A program made the position numbers and the translations under genes. Shown piece after piece: positions 4,821 to 6,756 of a DNA stretch of 6,756 bases. This DNA comes from Candidatus Poseidoniaceae archaeon. Its GTDB lineage: Archaea; Thermoplasmatota; Poseidoniia; Poseidoniales; Poseidoniaceae. The stretch's first letter is position 1. Every line of letters starts with the position of its first letter. Under the pieces are notes generated by a model. That model saw nothing but the letters and a program-made list of their open reading frames with translations. It made no database searches and was not told where the DNA came from. The stretch spans positions 8,503-15,258 of the forward strand of contig DUJC01000108.1 of NCBI GenBank assembly GCA_013330015.1, read 5' to 3'.

Positions 4821-5534
4821 TACTCGCTTGCCGCGACCTCGTCCCGTGCGGCGTGGGGCAATCAAACCAACCTTGGCACCTGGAGGGGTGCTTCGAGCAA
4901 CTGAGTTTGGTCCGTGGACAGCCTGGTGGTTTCCACCACCGTGTGGGTGATCCACAGGGTTCATGGCAACACCGCTAACATGCGGGAAGAGTTTACCACG
5001 AGCCTTGGCCTTGTAGTGAGCAGCACCAGCAGTTCGCAGAGGCATCTCATCACGGCCGTGACCAGCGAGCACACCGATGGTGGCTCGACAAGTGCCTGGA
5101 AGTTCCTTGAGGGAACCGGATGGCATTCGAATACGGACCTTGTCGCCAAGCTTGGCTTCAACGACACAGGAGTTTCCTGCAGAACGGGCAACTTTGCCAC
5201 CGTCACCAGGTCGAAGTTCGACGTTGTTGATGGCTGTTCCTTCAGGAATTTCCGAAAGTGGTGTAATGTTTCCAGGTCGCAGTGAGACGTTGTCTCCAAT
5301 GGCGATTTGGCTACCGATTGCGATACCTTCTGTTGCAACAACAAGTGTGGTGTCACCGTCTGGCAGTTTTACACGAGCCAATGGGGCTGTGTGGACAGGT
5401 GAGTGAACCAATTCTGTAACTTCACCAACCACATCCATCTCTCGTGGCATTCTGTTTGCACCAGGGAATCGGTGACTTGACACACGATACCGTGGCGATG
5501 ATCCTTTGCGCTGTGCACGAATTCTCTTACCCAT
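4818..5534 (-). CDS. rpl2: Ribosomal protein L2 (uL2)
   Basis: A 238-residue protein of usual archaeal length. L2 binds domain IV of 23S rRNA near the subunit interface and is needed for subunit joining and peptidyl-transferase activity. Visible marks: the basic N-terminus MGKRIRAQRKG (1-11), the OB-fold half with the VELRPGDGGKVARSAGN segment (105-121), the SH3-like half with RIRMPSGSLKELPGTCRATIG (134-154), and the nearly invariant MNPVDHPHGGG (191-201), which carries the histidine long associated with peptidyl-transferase function. The basic C-terminus (APRRTGRGRGKRV) is typical. All key residues are present. Confidence 0.98.
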   Translation of the reverse strand: MGKRIRAQRKGSSPRYRVSSHRFPGANRMPREMDVVGEVTELVHSPVHTAPLARVKLPDGDTTLVVATEGIAIGSQIAIGDNVSLRPGNITPLSEIPEGTAINNVELRPGDGGKVARSAGNSCVVEAKLGDKVRIRMPSGSLKELPGTCRATIGVLAGHGRDEMPLRTAGAAHYKAKARGKLFPHVSGVAMNPVDHPHGGGNHQAVHGPNSVARSTPPGAKVGLIAPRRTGRGRGKRV

Positions 5535-5540
5535 AATTCC

Positions 5541-5548
5541 TCACCTCA
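5541..5548 (-). promoter_or_regulatory. Stop-codon/Shine-Dalgarno fusion, L23 to L2
   Basis: TGAGGTGA joins the L23 stop codon to the L2 ribosome-binding site, with exactly 6 bases before the L2 ATG and an 11 bp gap between the genes. The same geometry recurs before S19, S3 and L24. Confidence 0.9.
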
Positions 5549-5803
5549 TAGAGCTCCTAGACGCATTGCAGCGTCTTCTGCGTCGTAGCCCTCTGCCAAA
5601 CGAACGCTTGCATGCTTTCCATGCTTGGTGTTGCGTACGTTGACAGAGTCAACTTCAACTTCGAAAATGGTTTCAACCGCACGAGCGATTTGCTTCTTCG
5701 TAGCAGCTCGGCGTACAATGAACTCGAGACGGTTCTGTGTGGTACGTGCTTCCATGGTCTTTTCAGTCAACCATGGCATGATGATAACGTCGTATGCATT
5801 CAT
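5546..5803 (-). CDS. rpl23: Ribosomal protein L23 (uL23)
   Basis: An 85-residue protein of normal archaeal length. It sits at the exit of the peptide tunnel and, by family knowledge, is a docking point for the signal recognition particle and nascent-chain factors. The opening YDVIIMPWLTEKTM (4-17) matches the family's conserved P-x-x-TEK-x segment. It is followed by RLEFIVRRAATKKQIARAVE (25-44) and VDSVNVRNTKHGKHASVRLAEG (51-72), the beta-strand and basic loop that bind 23S rRNA. The ATG start lies 4 bp after GAGGTGA, in a 9 bp gap after the L4 stop. I see no truncation or unusual residue. Confidence 0.97.
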   Translation of the reverse strand: MNAYDVIIMPWLTEKTMEARTTQNRLEFIVRRAATKKQIARAVETIFEVEVDSVNVRNTKHGKHASVRLAEGYDAEDAAMRLGAL

Positions 5804-5807
5804 GATA

Positions 5808-5815
5808 TCACCTCA
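5808..5815 (-). promoter_or_regulatory. Stop-codon/Shine-Dalgarno fusion, L4 to L23
   Basis: TGAGGTGA on the minus strand. Its first three bases are the L4 stop codon and GAGGTGA is the ribosome-binding site of L23. Four bases separate it from the L23 ATG. GAGGTGA is complementary to the conserved archaeal 16S rRNA 3' end. Confidence 0.85.
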
Positions 5816-6694
5816 GTTGAGTGCCTCCACAGCGTCCTTGGTAAAGACGGTCAAGCGACCGACATCGCCACCAGGGGCGAGGTCTTCTGCGCTGAGATCC
5901 TTTGCAGCAACGACATCGACACCTGGAAGGTTTCGAGCGGCTTGTGCAAGACCAGCCTTCTCCTTGACGACCAAAAGAACGGACTTTGGCGTCTTGTGTA
6001 CACGGCCACGCATGGTTGCCTTACCAGCACGAATCTTGCGATTGGAGCGAGCACGGTAAAGATCGTGTCCAAGTCCGAGTTCGTTGAAGATAGCGAGGAC
6101 CTTACGAGTAGCTGAGCCATGGTTGAAGGTCTCAATGTTGTATTCCTCCGTCTTTCCATCGACAGTCTCTGTGTAGTTACCGAGAACGATTGGCAGATGC
6201 TCGACCGACTCGTCAAGTTGGTGACCACGAGCAGTGACCAACTCCATATCGACGGTTGCGGAAAGTGCAGCGTCACGAGCCATGCGTCGTTGCTTGGTGT
6301 TGAACTTACGGGACCAGTCCTTCTCGACCTTTGGTCCGTGAGCGCGGCGACCACCTAGGGTGTGTGGGTTTTGTGCAGCGCGGCGTTGTCCAGTTCGTCG
6401 CATGATACGGGAGACACCACGGCCCTTGCCCCACCATTCGACAGAGTGTTTCATACCCGCCATTGGCCGGCGCTTTCCGACGTGTCGGCGAGAACCGTAG
6501 GCTTGTCGGCGGTTGGCTCGGCTGGATGCGACGGCATCTCGGACGAGGTCAACACGAACAGATTGGCTGAAAGATTCTGGGAGGGTGACCTCAGACCCAT
6601 CTTCGACGGTAATGTCGAAAACGCTCTGAAGACGGCCTGCATCCATCTCATCTTGTGTGATGTTGTTGCTGATGTTCTTGACGGCTACCTTCAT
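5813..6694 (-). CDS. rpl4: Ribosomal protein L4 (uL4, archaeal L4e type)
   Basis: A 293-residue large-subunit protein that binds 23S rRNA and, by family knowledge, sends a long loop to the wall of the peptide exit tunnel. Archaeal L4 hallmarks appear in order: SQSVRVDLVRDAV (about 44-55), ANRRQAYG (60-67), the tunnel-loop core WGKGRGVSRI (88-97), GGRRAHGPKVEKDW (114-127), RKIRAGKATMRGR (219-231), ARNLPGVDVV (253-262) and LAPGGDVGRLTVF (272-284). The protein is longer than the roughly 250-265 residues I expect in archaea. The excess lies in the N-terminal leader (about 1-35) and in a segment around 172-192 (NYTETVDGKTEEYNIETF). The start is the ATG 2 bp after the L3 stop. The only upstream ribosome-binding candidate is a G-run (6702-6706), weak compared with the other genes here, so translation may rely on coupling to L3. 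The next ATG, codon 17, has no better site. Confidence 0.97.
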   Translation of the reverse strand: MKVAVKNISNNITQDEMDAGRLQSVFDITVEDGSEVTLPESFSQSVRVDLVRDAVASSRANRRQAYGSRRHVGKRRPMAGMKHSVEWWGKGRGVSRIMRRTGQRRAAQNPHTLGGRRAHGPKVEKDWSRKFNTKQRRMARDAALSATVDMELVTARGHQLDESVEHLPIVLGNYTETVDGKTEEYNIETFNHGSATRKVLAIFNELGLGHDLYRARSNRKIRAGKATMRGRVHKTPKSVLLVVKEKAGLAQAARNLPGVDVVAAKDLSAEDLAPGGDVGRLTVFTKDAVEALN

Positions 6695-6696
6695 CT

Positions 6697-6756
6697 TCAG
6701 GCCCCCTGCTTGCTACGTGTACTCACGTAGGTGATTTCGTATGGTTGTGGCTCCTC
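6697..6756 (-). CDS. rpl3: Ribosomal protein L3 (uL3), C-terminal end only
   Basis: Only the last 19 codons and the TGA stop are inside the window; the gene continues beyond the right edge. The visible peptide contains YEITYVSTRSKQG, which resembles the end of archaeal L3 proteins (the haloarchaeal form ends in a similar VRYVSNESNQG). L3 is a large-subunit protein whose extensions reach toward the peptidyl-transferase centre. Its place directly before L4, with a 2 bp gap, is the standard S10-operon order and strengthens a call that would be thin from 19 residues alone. Nothing can be said about the rest of the protein. Confidence 0.85.
   Translation of the reverse strand, partial: EEPQPYEITYVSTRSKQGA

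Noticed and set aside
5612..6115. Long plus-strand open frames opposite L23 and L4 (also 5625-6059)
   Set aside because: Two overlapping frames on the same strand opposite highly conserved ribosomal genes. The translated sequences are low in recognisable structure and are shadow frames.
1..6756. A novel defence, mobile or biosynthetic system in the window
   Set aside because: Every stretch longer than 24 bp is explained by conserved translation genes in standard archaeal order. There are no transposase, integrase, repeat array, toxin-like or unknown genes.

Overview
This window is a stretch of an archaeal ribosomal-protein superoperon (the S10-spc region), entirely on the minus strand. In transcription order, from high to low coordinates, it reads: L3 (last 19 codons only), L4, L23, L2, S19, L22, S3, L29, aIF1 (SUI1 family), RNase P protein 1 (Rpp29/Pop4), S17, L14, L24, S4e and L5 (3' end cut off by the window edge). 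Archaeal origin follows from S4e, aIF1 and the RNase P Rpp29 homologue lying inside the cluster, from archaeal-type L4/L22/S19 sequences, and from ribosome-binding sites of the form GGAGGTGA, which pair with the archaeal 16S rRNA 3' end. The gene order fits Euryarchaeota. Moderate GC (about 50-55 percent in most genes by hand count of sample lines) and unusually extended L4, L22 and S19 suggest an uncultured mesophilic lineage such as marine group II/Poseidoniales or another Thermoplasmata relative. That placement is a guess from impression, not a computed result.

Layout: 6756-5546 holds the L3 tail, L4 and L23; 5534-3013 holds L2, S19, L22 and S3; 3016-2239 holds L29, aIF1 and the RNase P subunit; 2236-1 holds S17, L14, L24, S4e and L5. 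Coding is almost continuous. The largest gap is 24 bp (before aIF1), several genes overlap by 1-4 bp, and there is no room for conventional promoters or terminators between genes, so the window is very probably one internal piece of a long polycistronic mRNA. No RNA gene, mobile element, CRISPR array or phage gene is visible.

The genes form one functional set: large-subunit proteins around the peptidyl-transferase centre and exit tunnel (L2, L3, L4, L22, L23, L29, L14, L24, L5), small-subunit head and body proteins (S3, S19, S17, S4e), a start-codon fidelity factor (aIF1) and a tRNA 5'-maturation subunit (Rpp29).

I see no novel defence, metabolic or mobile system. What is worth a look is fine structure: a stereotyped TGAGGTGA junction in which the stop codon of one gene is built into the ribosome-binding site of the next, Shine-Dalgarno sites encoded by the last codons of the upstream protein, a recent-looking HGGKR tandem duplication in the KOW motif of L24, lineage-type extensions in S19, L22 and L4, and an AT-rich aIF1 gene behind the only real spacer.
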